Source: Dipylidium caninum (lineage: Eukaryota > Platyhelminthes > Cestoda > Cyclophyllidea > Dipylidiidae). Taken from it: a stretch of 64,000 nt of DNA. The DNA is taken from NCBI GenBank assembly GCA_017562135.1, contig QEYB01000290.1:992001-1056000 (forward strand). The letters run 5' to 3'. The notes below the pieces were generated by a model. That model saw only the letters and a program-made list of their open reading frames with translations, was not told the DNA's origin and made no database searches. Positions within the stretch are counted from its first letter, which is position 1. Each line of letters opens with the position of its first letter. This document shows, piece after piece, positions 14,201 to 24,135 of this stretch. A program made the translations under genes and the position numbers.

Positions 14201-16907
14201 GCCGCCTGGACTTGTCCGCGCCCTTGCAGCCATATCCCAGTGTTTCCTCACCGTTGAGAGGCCAATAATTAAAACTAAGTATAAAGGCAACTACTTAGCT
14301 GGCTTCTCGCAAATCCAAGACTTCTCTCTTCAGGACGGAGCTTTATCACTGAAAGTTAATCCTTTAGCTTCCATTGAAAAAAATGTTTCCCTAAGTCTCA
14401 CTGTCTCCACACTAAACGCTTCAACGACTGCCCTATTAATGGATGTCCTGTCATTGCCTCTGGAAGTCCAGTGGATTGAGAGTGAGGAGTCATCAGACGT
14501 CACACAAATGGCTCCAAAGGAGGTTTCAGCTGTCATTAATTCCCCTCTGCTAACCATAACCATGACAACAAATTTCAGCGATAAAGAAGCGCCTACAATG
14601 ACATTTGAGTTTACGCTTAGTCTTGTGCAGCCAAATGAGTACTATGCAACGGCAGTAGCTCGGCAATATGATGTATTGCATTGGAAGGCCAGGCGAGTCG
14701 AGCGGGAGGGAGGCGGAGACATGGAATATCCCGTAAGATGCGTACTCTGGAACGGCAGCCACAATGGTTACCCAGGCTGGGTAACAAATCATTGTGAAGT
14801 CCTTGAAGTCAATTTAACGAGTGTAGCCTGTATGTGTGGGGAGACCGGATCCTTTGCCATTGCCATGATGAAGGTGAAGAATGACAAGTCATTTTGGAGG
14901 AAGGCTGGTGCGAAACACTTGCGATCCTACAACTTTATCAAGATAACAATCAACTTGTTAGGAAATACATTGTCTATTACTGCTCTATCGGTCCTCGTTG
15001 CTTACCTATGCCGTAAAAATACTCTTCGCGAATTGGTGGAGCACACGAAGATTAAACTCAACTTGGCTGTGGCCCTAATCGGCTATCATGTCTGCTTCGC
15101 GGTGTATCCCCTGTTGGAGGGCATGGAAATAGGTTGTCGCACAATTGGAATGCTGCAACACATATTCTCCACTTCTGTCCTTGCCTGGCATTGCTGTAAC
15201 AAATTCTACCTCTTCAATGCTCTCATCTACGGACGAGTGAAAGCATGTCTTAAGTTCTCCATCTTCTTTGGGTGGATCATGAACGCGTTGGTTGGGGGTG
15301 TTGCAGCCTGCGTCACGTCTGCCAATGACTACGGCACTGGACTCATGTGTCTCCCCACAGGAATGTCTGGTTATATTGCAATAGGTCAAACGGCCCTTCT
15401 CCTCCTCCTCTCCTTCATCTTCGACGTCATACTTCTCTGCAACATCGATGCACCAGCCTATCTGATTCCGCGCGTAGTTGATGCCTTACAGTAAGTCAAA
15501 ACACGGTCTCTTTTAGAGCATCCGCCTCAGTTAACACCACAGATGCTCATACCAGTCCCAAAACAGTCAGTTTTTGACTTGGGGCTTTGGGAACTGGCCT
15601 TGACAAGTCCCTTCCCCCCTTCTAAGTCACGCCTCGTCAGCTCACCTCGGCTTTGACAATGTGACGAGTAAGGGGTTAATTGCACTTTTAGAAATGACTT
15701 GAAATTGGCAACAGTGAGTTCCGTCTACTCCGGCGCGGTTTACGGACTTGGTCTGATATTCATTTGGCTTAATCCGCCCTATGAAGGATTCGTGTTTTGG
15801 GTCCTCAACTCCTTAACTGTGAGTCCTCCATTCGCCTTTGGTCATACCGGCTGTTCTATTGCTGTAGTCGGAAAACTCAGACAAAAGGATGAAATTGAGG
15901 CTATTTCAATTAATGACAAAATTTATCATTATCGTGACAGTAGCCTTTCAACACAAACAACCAAATGAAGCCATTTTGCTATATAAAATTTGTTTCACCG
16001 AGTTCAACGCAGATGTTCCACATGTTGGGAATCGCCGAGCTCTCGTAAGATCTCCTCACAGCATTTTATTGAGGGTATCACTGCCTAAAGCTGATGCAGG
16101 TACACAGGGGCTATGATTGTGAAATAACAGGGAGCGACTTCTGTCAGAATTTTCAAAGTCACATTTATAGCCGAGATTTGCTCCCACTTTGAGACTACAC
16201 TCAAGTAGAAGGGCTTCCAAGTAACGAGTCATACGACATGTCACCCCGTTAGAGGTAACATTGGTGGGGAAGGGGGAGAGAGTGTGTCAAAATGACATTA
16301 TTGTCTTCAATTCTTTCCAACCAGGTCGGACAGGGCTTCATAAAGATGACAGTGGACAGAATAGTGCCCAGCACCTTGACAAAATTGCTCTTAGGCTTTT
16401 TTTCTTGCCTGTATTTCTGGGCGATTCTGTCGTTGGTACCTCGACCAATCACATTTCTGATCTCCCACTTCCACACTCTCGCCTAATCCCATGTCTTATT
16501 TATTATGCGAATTCTAATGTCACTTTACCTATGCACTGATGGGTACGCAGCCGTAAATCATGGCCTTCCTCCCTTTTAAGCAGTACCACAACAGTCCCGT
16601 TGAAAACGTGACCATAATACGATAGGAAATACCTTTCTGTGTATGAATTTTATTTGCCTCATTACAGGGCTGTTTGGTGGCTGTGTTAATGGGCCCCTTG
16701 GACAAAAGTAATGTTGTTAGAAAGCGCAAATCTAGTGAAGTGTCAAACTTCGTTGGCACTCCACCACGTTTCTTCGATAACCATAAAGAAGACTCAATTG
16801 CTTTTGGAGAGTCAGAGGACGGATGGCGCCAGGAGGATCCACCACCATACCTCGAGGCGGATATTTATCCTTTTGCCAGTATGGAGGATATGGAAAGTGT
16901 TGACTGA
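5261..16907 (+). CDS. Adhesion G-protein-coupled receptor with six LamG-like modules
   Basis: Cell-surface receptor expected to bind extracellular ligands through its ectodomain and signal through a 7TM bundle. Phase-consistent exons: 5261-5386 (Pro/Thr-rich stalk), 5468-5917, 6370-6536, 6605-6821, 7710-7978, 8225-8299, probably 8354-8404, one or more unresolved in 8669-8800, 8953-9273, 9350-9607, 10088-10396, 10476-11062, about 11234-11280 (uncertain), 11546-12946, 13108-13498, 13643-13806 (or 13803), 13896-15490, 15692-15818 and 16668-16907. The order is stalk, six LamG-like modules, Cys-rich spacer, GAIN, GPS, 7TM and a short tail with PPPY. The stop is TGA at 16905-16907. The start codon and signal peptide were not found. 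The GPS Cys pattern, the TM3-ECL2 cysteine pair and the TM7 WVLNSLTG-type motif place it in the adhesion (B2) class. No vertebrate orthologue is named, because the six-LamG architecture does not match one I know. Confidence 0.9.
5468..13498 (+). other. Ectodomain: six LamG/concanavalin-type modules of the adhesion GPCR
   Basis: Each module repeats one pattern: an aromatic N-terminal strand, a Cys pair closing on a CxxG-hydrophobic-W strand, a W-hydrophobic strand with a short loop, and a later W/YxxG-type strand. LG1 (5468-6821): YFATASHYW, CEYGLSVSIW, WSNFAFRW, WLGC. LG2 (7710-9273): CRSGFSIGAW, NVGFSISG, INGLP. LG3 (9350-11062): CGIYGVTISLW, RWVNLGVTW, MFIDGIDL, YLVVGRF. LG4 (about 10910-12000): GFTVGGW, WFHVTLAW, LYLNGNHLSTC. 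LG5 (about 12030-12650): YFAAATFYWPMSG, CQGVLLIVDF, GWTNLQAF. LG6 (about 12720-13498): CSDFTLSFW, WYNIGVVV, VYRDGLP, GVYFGS. These folds bind glycans, lipids or proteins; no ligand can be inferred. Exon boundaries often fall at the same place within modules, as expected after internal duplication. Confidence 0.75.
13816..13833 (+). repeat. (TC)n microsatellite in a GPCR intron
   Basis: About nine TC units immediately after the donor region near 13804-13809, in the short intron before the GAIN exon at 13896. Confidence 0.9.
14739..14867 (+). other. GPS motif of the adhesion GPCR, cleavage triad absent
   Basis: CVLWNGSHNGYPGWVTNHC is followed by VACMCG and ETGSFAIAM, matching the canonical four-Cys/two-Trp GPS layout. 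At the autoproteolysis site the usual His-Leu-Thr/Ser triplet is Glu-Thr-Gly. Self-cleavage between a tethered agonist and the GAIN domain is therefore unlikely. The Cys and Trp framework is intact, so the fold is probably kept. Confidence 0.85.
14920..16907 (+). other. 7TM bundle and cytoplasmic tail of the adhesion GPCR
   Basis: TM1-TM5 lie in one exon ending at 15490: INLLGNTLSITALSVLVAYL (TM1), KLNLAVALIGYHVCFAVYPL (TM2), MLQHIFSTSVLAW (TM3), FFGWIMNALVGGVAACV (TM4), YIAIGQTALLLLLSFIF (TM5). TM6 (YSGAVYGLGLIFIWL) and the first half of TM7 are in 15692-15818; TM7 finishes in 16668-16907 with NSLTGCLVAVLMG, like the NSLQG motif of the class. Cys residues before TM3 (EIGCRTIG) and in ECL2 (GLMCLP) can form the conserved disulfide. 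The tail is about 65 residues, acidic and Ser-rich, with EDPPPYLE, a PPxY WW-domain ligand. Confidence 0.85.
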
Positions 16908-19608
16908 ATTCAACGCGGTATCCCACTAAATTGACTTGTATGTCATCTTCATAAGTATAAACTAGATTGCACTTACGTCCACTTTAACCATGGCGTTGTT
17001 TATTGTACTCATCCTGTCAGAAAATCCTCACTTAATGATGACCTCTTCGTTGATTGGTGGGTCGAGGTCGGCTAATCTCATTTGACGAAATTACCTGAAA
17101 AGTATTTGGTATTGGCGTGAGGCTAATAAGGTTATTCCTCACCCCCACCTCTGCCATCACTTCGCCTTTCTCTCAATTCCTCCTCTTCCTCCACTTGTGT
17201 ATATAAGGGCTCAGTGAAATGCGTTAGAAGGCACTCTTTGGCTTTCCATTACGAGAGAGTAGCGAAAAGAACGCGATTACTCCATTTCCTCTGCCTTTCG
17301 TATTTAATCCGCGTTCTCTCACATTTGACACTAATACCGTTAAAGTTTAAATATGACACGTGAACTTAATTGCTATTTTTCATGTAAACTCCGATGTCCT
17401 AATTTAATATCGCTTGTTATACCTCATGTGCGTTATAGAAAAGCCCCAAAAAAGAATGAAAAATAGAACAGTCGATCGAACTAAACAGGCGTAAAAGGGC
17501 ACAGGTGAATTGTGTGTTAGCGGTAGTGAGAGGTAAAATACGATGTAAGCTGCTGCTCATGCGGTGAAAGTAGGATTATTAGCGTAGGAGATCAACCGAA
17601 GACGGAGACAAATATTTTCGCGCTAGGAGTACCGGAAAGACACCTAAGGTTTGATAGGCACTAAACGTGGGCTGAGAAATCGCCGTGCCTCTAACCCACC
17701 AACGTTCTGGCAACAGGTAGTCTTCAGAATCCGTATGTTGGTGCCCGAGACTAACTGGAATGCCGGGATCGGATTAAATAGACAAATAAGTTTCACGGAC
17801 ATTTACGATTCCAACCAACCTAAGCATCTTCGCTGACGTCGGAAAACAATGATTTCCACCGTATTGGCTACTAGAAGACTTTGCCAAAATGATAACAAGG
17901 GTGATTTAGTGAAGGGTAAAACAATAACTTCTGAGCTCTCCATAAAATTGTTTTATGCGTCACCTCACTCCCACAATTTTACATTTCCAGTAAATGGCCT
18001 CGACTGAGAGGAGCTTAGAAACATGAAGGTATTGTCTGTCTTTCCTCATTTGTTTATGTTTTTGTATGTGTGCGATAAATGAAGTCTCATTTGGCCAGCC
18101 TATACCAGTTAGCTTAACTCTCTCACTGAACTTTCAAATATGGTGGGCCACAACCGCGGCGAGGTTAATAGTAATGACCTTTAGAAGACTACCCACTCGC
18201 AGCTGCGCACAAATCAACTAAAGTGCACAATTTCTTCCATTTCTGCATTTTTCATACTGCACTCATAACAAAAAGGCATCCCATTAAGGTGGCTATGTCA
18301 AGTCTAATCAGTGTGACGATCAGTTGAACGTGGTAGGGGAGAGAAGCGACCTCCATTAGGTGACCCGGCGCTATATCCTCTTACTAACACTTAACCTCAG
18401 ATTGCCTCAATTTGGAAACGATTAAATAAGCACCCGTTGTCCGAGAGTTTGTAGCGGAAGCCTCCATCTTTAGTAAATCGCCTCATAGGCTATGGACAGA
18501 GCTCGGCCACTGTCGATAAACAAGAAGTGGTTCGGGAGATGGCGATAAAAAACCCTCCAACGAGAATTGACGTTCAATGGCTTTGAGATGTGTATTTGTA
18601 AAATCGCCTTGTGCCGCTCTTGGTGCTGCATTGCATCACATCATCAGTACCCAAAATACCAACCGACTTCGGTCAAGTGATAACGCTGTTGCACTTTTGA
18701 CGGGCTTATGTTGTGACACCGAATTCATTTACCAGTGAAAATAGAGATGAAGTAATACACCGCCTCTGCTTTCACAAAGATTACAACGGCAAAAGATGTT
18801 TTAACCGATACTGGCACAATTTTTGACTGAATTCATACAGTGACGGCCAACGTTAACTCTCGTCAGACTTGGTAAAGGCAGTAACTGCCTCCACAGAGGG
18901 CGTGATTTGGCAGGAACATCTCCAACCCCACCTGAACCATAACAACCCATTGATTACCACGTCACGAAATGGCAAAAAAAGAATCCTAGATAAATATGCG
19001 CACGGCTAGGAAGTTTCTAACCGTGCACGAAGCCGCTCCCCCTACAATAAGTACACCAAAAATTCGCAAATCTTCCATGACTCCAGATCAATGAAATCTT
19101 AGCCAATTATTTTTCAAATTAAAATGACTTAAGTGATGCGCTTAATTGCCGACACAGAAGACATCGCATAATCATACAAAGAAATGCAATATTGCACGTC
19201 GCCTTGAAGGCGAGAGCTGAATAAAAAAGCTGACACAGAGAACTGCAGAAAATATGGAGAAACGAAAGCGAAGTGAAATTACCCCAAAAAAGTGCAATGT
19301 GCCCGCTCCACGAACACCACCGAGAAACCAATACATGCATCGAATTCCCACATAATATATACCAGAACGGCCAGACTTTATAGCGACAATATCATGATGT
19401 CCGAAGCAAATTTCTAATTTATCACGGCTAATATTCGCCAAAATAAATTAAAAACAAAACCTGAAGAGATAAACAAATTCATATCATCCCACACAGAACG
19501 AGTCGTTTGCATGAAACAACTTAAATGGATAAAAGAAAAAAGTCATATGATACCAGATACGCCGGTCTATATCGCTGTACAATAAATGACCAAGTAGTGG
19601 AATGCAGC
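16908..19608. other. Gap between convergent GPCR and J-protein genes
   Basis: Contains the GPCR 3' UTR and the downstream region of the minus-strand J-protein gene. No open frame here resembles a protein; those at 17651-17836 and 19119-19441 are short and AT-biased. No RNA gene was recognised. Confidence 0.5.
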
Positions 19609-20364
19609 TCAGAAGCTCAAGTAAATGGTTGAACTGTTGTTAAGATATGGCCTCGTCTCTGTCCGTACGACACGTCCGTCAACTGTTTCCGTGATTGTTT
19701 CTACATTATTTTCGCGAACTGTTGTAGTATTGACAACTCGACCATTGACGATTCGAGTTGAAGAAGACATCGATCTGGCCATTCCACCTTGACCATTACT
19801 GAATGAAGACATGGAAGAAAATCCACCGACTCCACCGAAGCCACCTAAAAGCCCATCGAAAAGACCGCCGCCGAAACCCATCGTCGATAATATGTCTGTA
19901 GGTTCCGGCATCGTGACATTCGAGCGACGACCTTGTTCATATGGGTTTTGACGCCGATGAACGCGAGAACCGGCATGGGATCGGTGTGCTCTTGACGCTC
20001 CGTGCGTACCAAAACTGGAACCAAATAGATCAAAAAGTGGAGACCCAAAGACTTGAGCAAATATCTCCATCGGGTCTCTGAAATGGAACGGGAAACCGTC
20101 GAATCCCGAGAAGTCGCTAGGTGAAGCCCCGCCGTTGGAAAGCCCAGCTTTGCCATGGACGTCGTAAATTTGACGTTTACGAGCGTCTGAAAGCACCTCA
20201 TAGGCCTCGCTTACCAATTTAAACTGTCTTTCAGCCTCATCCTTGTTGTCTGGGTTTTTATCAGGGTGCCACCTCAGTGCCAACTTCCTGTACGCTTTCT
20301 TTATTGTTTCATTATCGGCTCCTCGGTCAACCTTCAACACTGCATAGTAGTCAACTTCCTCCAT
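19609..20364 (-). CDS. DNAJB6: DnaJ/Hsp40 class B protein, DNAJB6-type
   Basis: Hsp70 co-chaperone that, in the DNAJB6/B2/B8 group, suppresses protein aggregation. It is an uninterrupted 251-codon frame from ATG at 20364; the frame stays open a little further upstream but with no earlier ATG. Residues about 4-70 are a complete J domain ([28 protein letters not shown] with the HPD triad, [19 protein letters not shown]). A G/F-rich middle follows ([27 protein letters not shown]), then a Ser-rich tract ([14 protein letters not shown]) and a C-terminal repeat-like segment ([13 protein letters not shown]...[12 protein letters not shown]) typical of DNAJB6, with no zinc finger. An AG after a T-rich stretch lies about 25 nt upstream of the ATG. 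The coding region is intronless, unlike its neighbours. DNAJB2 or DNAJB8 affinity cannot be excluded. Confidence 0.93.
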   Translation of the reverse strand: MEEVDYYAVLKVDRGADNETIKKAYRKLALRWHPDKNPDNKDEAERQFKLVSEAYEVLSDARKRQIYDVHGKAGLSNGGASPSDFSGFDGFPFHFRDPMEIFAQVFGSPLFDLFGSSFGTHGASRAHRSHAGSRVHRRQNPYEQGRRSNVTMPEPTDILSTMGFGGGLFDGLLGGFGGVGGFSSMSSFSNGQGGMARSMSSSTRIVNGRVVNTTTVRENNVETITETVDGRVVRTETRPYLNNSSTIYLSF

Positions 20365-21514
20365 GACGAACAGCCTAGAGAACTTTCTGGACGCTACAAA
20401 ACACAACTGTCCAAATCAACCTAAAGTGAGCGCCCTTATTAGGGGAGCAAGACCAACAAAACAAATGGCGGAAAAGTAATGTTCGTTTTCATTTAAATAC
20501 TAGTCCAAACTGTGGCTCTTATTGCATTCCCACGAATTATCATATCTTTAAAACATTAACATTTTTAAATGATTAGTAAGGACGAGACGTATTAATTTGT
20601 GAACATACTCTTAGAATTTTCAAATATCATCCTATTTAAGGAAACCTGTAGTAGCCGCCAATGTCATTATTAGATTGACAATATCGAAGCCCCATGAAAA
20701 TTAAAATCTTCCAATACCGCCTCCGACATTAAGTGAGAACCATTACTAAAATCAAAATCGAGTTATTGAAACGAACCTTATTCAACAATACCCTTGGCCT
20801 TCATCCAAGCCAGAATTCCTTCTTTTCTGGGTAATCGCAATGGCAAAAACCTGCACAATTTACTCTCCGAACCGTGGCACATTTACGAATTTGATAGGAT
20901 TACGTTTATAGAATATGGTCCCTATTGTCACTGAACGAATACTTTTTAGGCATACATACTTAAACCTCTCAAATGGGAACTAAAGGAGAGGCTACAAAGG
21001 AAAATAAATACTTCGCTGATGGTCGTTCAGTTAATGGAAACATCAGAGCCCGGCTACCCCACTTTGCGCGAATGCATCACAGAATCCACCTATTTAACTG
21101 AGTCAAATGCGCCCCTCTCACCACTGAGCCGAACTAAAACCACTCGAAGCGTGGACGAACCCGACTTAGTCAAATTCTCACTACTCGGAACAAATGCATG
21201 GATGATTATTAGTCTGGAGGGCACTCCACAAAGGATACAACGCGTACCGACCTCAACATTGCTTTGCACGGGGTGTCCAACAAAATCACCAACTAGCTCA
21301 CTTAAACCGATGTTGTCCAGCTGGACTTCCTAAACATATCTGTTTAAACCACGGAGCCCAGAAAAGGAAAACATTTGACCAAATATTCTTCATCCAAAAA
21401 AAAAATATTTTACGATGGTCGCTCGGGGGCCAACTTAATCAAGTGAAGAGCATGTACAAGCGGAGAAAGAGATCACAAGAGCAACCAATGGGTGCGTATG
21501 TGACATAAAAAAAT
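20365..21514. other. Spacer upstream of the J-protein gene and downstream of SRP14
   Basis: Should contain the J-protein promoter and 5' UTR and the SRP14 3' UTR. At 21019-21333 both strands are open for roughly 80-100 codons; neither translation was recognised. Confidence 0.4.
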
Positions 21515-22426
21515 TTATCCACCACCTGACGGAGTGCGTGGACTGTTGGTGGCGATCTTGGAGGTTGAAGTCTTTGTAGGAATGATTGATGAGCCAGCGT
21601 TCGCGGTTCCAGCAGCACGTTTGTCTCGTTTTTTCAGACCATCCATGTTCCCCTTAATGACGTTAGCATAGGCCTGGTTGAACCGGTTCATATCCTTCTG
21701 ATAAATCTGTAGCATTTTAAAAACAAGGGCGTCAAGAGTGCTATATTCACAGGATAAAAGAGTTCTTTGGCCAGGAGCCTCGATGCTTTCGTACAAAAAA
21801 CATTAAAAATATGCCTAGAATGAAGACAGACAAAAATACTCGTACTGGCAGTTGAACAAAGTAAATAACACATATTGAACTTTAAGGGATTACGGTCACT
21901 CTCTTTAAAAGGGTTTACTAGCGTACCACAGTGCTTATTTTCTTGTTACCCAATGTTACCCGCATGAGGCATGAATTTTCACCGCTGGTTTGCCCTTTCG
22001 CGCTCTGCGCATCTTTCTTTTTCGGGACAGGTTTAGTTCTTCCGTCATCTAAAAAAATTGTTTTTTTGTAAATTAATTTTCAGGAGAATTTGCCTGGCAT
22101 AGTCCGACTAGACATTTCACATATATTGTAGGTAGTGAAAAAAAAGGAATGAGGGACAAGAAGCATAAATTTGCCTATGGAAGAAAATACCTTGAGCATC
22201 TAGAAGCCAGTACAAACCACCGTTTACCATATAATTAGTTGTTAAGGACATATTTGTGAGAAAAGCACAAAAAACGACAACTAGTTTCAGGAAACCCACA
22301 TCGTTTCATCGTAATAAACAATGACTTCCCGGTCTTTGCTTCCGCGAACATCTTTGTCAACGCAGTCAAAAACTACAGAGAGTAAACATGTACATGCAAA
22401 CTAACGGCATCATTGTCCAGCAGCAT
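21515..22426 (-). CDS. SRP14: Signal recognition particle 14 kDa subunit
   Basis: SRP14 pairs with SRP9 on the Alu domain of SRP RNA and causes elongation arrest during co-translational targeting to the ER. Four exons join in phase: 22426-22406 (MLLDNDA), 22372-22300 (FLTALTKMFAEAKTG, FITMKR), 22048-21927 (YDGRTKPVPKK, SCLMR, NKKISTV) and 21706-21515 (IYQKDMNRFNQAY, NMDGLKKRDKR). This gives 135 residues, almost the human length, with the diagnostic ITMKRYDGRTKPVPKK and NMDGLKKRDK signatures. The C-terminal tail is Ala/Ser/Thr-rich, as in animal SRP14. Introns: 22405-22373 is only 33 nt, 22299-22049 is 251 nt and 21926-21707 is 220 nt. Exon 1 codes only seven residues, so it is easily missed. 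The gene diverges from NDUFS3 across a 488-bp gap. Confidence 0.96.
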
Positions 22427-22914
22427 TGCAGCCCTAGCTTGCAACGTAAATACACCAGGCGAGCGAAAAACGCGCCTCTACAACGGGTCACTTTAATAGT
22501 AGATTGATAACACAACTTGGATAAAAGTTATAACCTTCGACGCAACGTGCAAAAAATGCTGCTAGGACAAAGATGATTCTGAACAACATTGCTCTCCACT
22601 GACAACCGGTGTTCAAGGCTGTGGACAATTAAACGAGTTGGTTTTGGGGATATACGCTCACATGTACACGTAAACACTAATCCATCTTACTGCTAACGTT
22701 TAGTTATACTTTCGGCATGAGATGCTGCATAACATCCTAGCATACACAATACATTTTGTATATAACTTTTCTCACATACCACCTCATATTAACATAATGA
22801 ACAAATTTTATTCTTGGAGTGAATTTCACATCACTTGCCGCCCTTTTCGACCCTGTTTTCGATGCCACTTTTAATCCTGCCGCTGGTGGCGTTTCAAATT
22901 ACCTGACGTCCAGA
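22427..22914. promoter_or_regulatory. Divergent promoter region of SRP14 and NDUFS3
   Basis: The 488 bp between the two start codons must hold both 5' UTRs and promoters, unless leaders are added in trans. The start codons are 22426 (minus) and 22915 (plus). No clear TATA box was fixed on either side. ATTACCTGACGTCCAG lies directly before the NDUFS3 ATG and contains a TGACGTC (CRE-like) string. Confidence 0.45.
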
Positions 22915-23897
22915 ATGTACAGGATTACAGGCATCTCGGTGCCAACTTGCTCTGGTAAGATTTGCTCCGCCATTTTTTGTGATTTATAGGCCTACTAAGA
23001 CCTTTGTGGCGTACTGGAGTTACGGGCGTTCAGTCTCGACGTTTGGCACAATCTTCTAAGACAGATACTAACACTCGTCTTGAAAAGCTATCAAAATTTG
23101 GTGCATACGTCGCAGAGTGTATTCCAAAATATGTCCAGAAAGTAGAAGTTAATCACCTACAGGAGCTTGATGTTTTCATACATCTCGATGGTATTATTCC
23201 CGTTATATCTTTTCTGCGCAACCATCACAACGCACAATTTGCATCTCTAATTGATATAACGGCAGTTGATGTTCCTGCAAGACCGTATCGCTTTGAAATA
23301 GTTTATAATCTTCTTTCTTTGCGATATAATTCTCGGATTCGCGTTCGTACTTATACGGATGAACTTACACCAATTAGCTCAATATGTAGTTTGTATCAAG
23401 CTGCAAACTGGTATGAGCGAGAAGTTTGGGACATGTACGGTGTTTTCTTCACTGATCACCCCGACTTACGCCGCATTCTTACAGATTACGGCTTCCGGGG
23501 CCATCCACAACGCAAAGATTTCCCTCTCACTGGATATACGGAGGTATACATCATTTCATATCTCGTCAATCTACGGTTTTTTGTCCTTTAACTCCATTAC
23601 CTATACACTGGTCTTGCGCATGTCACCTTAATTCGTTCTTCCTACTCCCACACTTGGATTTCTTATGTGACTACATTACTGATAGTAAACCTTTTTTTCC
23701 TTGTATCTTAGATGCGATATGACGATGAATTAAAACGTGTCGTTATTGAACCAATTGAAATGGCGCAGGAATACCGCAAATTCGACTTCAAGACACCGTG
23801 GGAGACATTCCCCAAATTTCGTGACCATAAGCACAATACCGCCAAAATCGCCAATGCAGAAGACGTTGAGAGAACAAAAATACTACCAGAAAAATAA
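22915..23897 (+). CDS. NDUFS3: NADH dehydrogenase (ubiquinone) iron-sulfur protein 3, mitochondrial
   Basis: The 30 kDa core subunit of respiratory complex I, in the matrix-facing Q module. Three exons join in phase: 22915-22954 ([13 protein letters not shown]), 22990-23543 and 23712-23897, giving 259 residues (human 264). The N-terminus is basic and Ser/Thr-rich with no acidic residue before SSKTD, as expected for a mitochondrial transit peptide. The family body is complete: [80 protein letters not shown], then [11 protein letters not shown] and TPWETFP. Intron 1 is just 35 nt and intron 2 is 168 nt. The start ATG lies one base after a CCAG acceptor-like site. The gene converges on PGAM5 with 238 bp between stops. 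Confidence 0.97.
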
Positions 23898-24045
23898 TCA
23901 CGGCTTTTTAAAATTATATGTAGTTTTCTGAAACATCTCATGATTCTTATTGGGTGTTATTTTGAATATAATGCGTGAGGAATGGTTTGGCAAACAGTAT
24001 ATCCTCTTCCAGGTCTATATCCTTAATCCAGGAAACAGTTCGAAG

Positions 24046-24051
24046 AATAAA
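24046..24051 (+). other. Probable NDUFS3 polyadenylation signal
   Basis: AATAAA about 150 nt after the NDUFS3 stop and about 85 nt before the convergent PGAM5 stop, so the two 3' UTRs may overlap. Confidence 0.5.
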
Positions 24052-24135
24052 AAGTATGCACAGTGTTATTCAAATCATTCAAAAAATGGTCAACACGCTA
24101 GCAGTTCTGAAACAGTACAAAGGTGAAGTGTGATC

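Noticed and set aside
20365..20406. Extended N-terminus of the J protein from an upstream in-frame start
   Set aside because: No in-frame ATG there (only TTG); the ATG at 20364 places the J domain at the normal position.
23004..23030. NDUFS3 starting inside exon 2
   Set aside because: The position is TTG, not ATG; the 40-nt upstream exon gives an ATG and a fitting transit peptide in phase.
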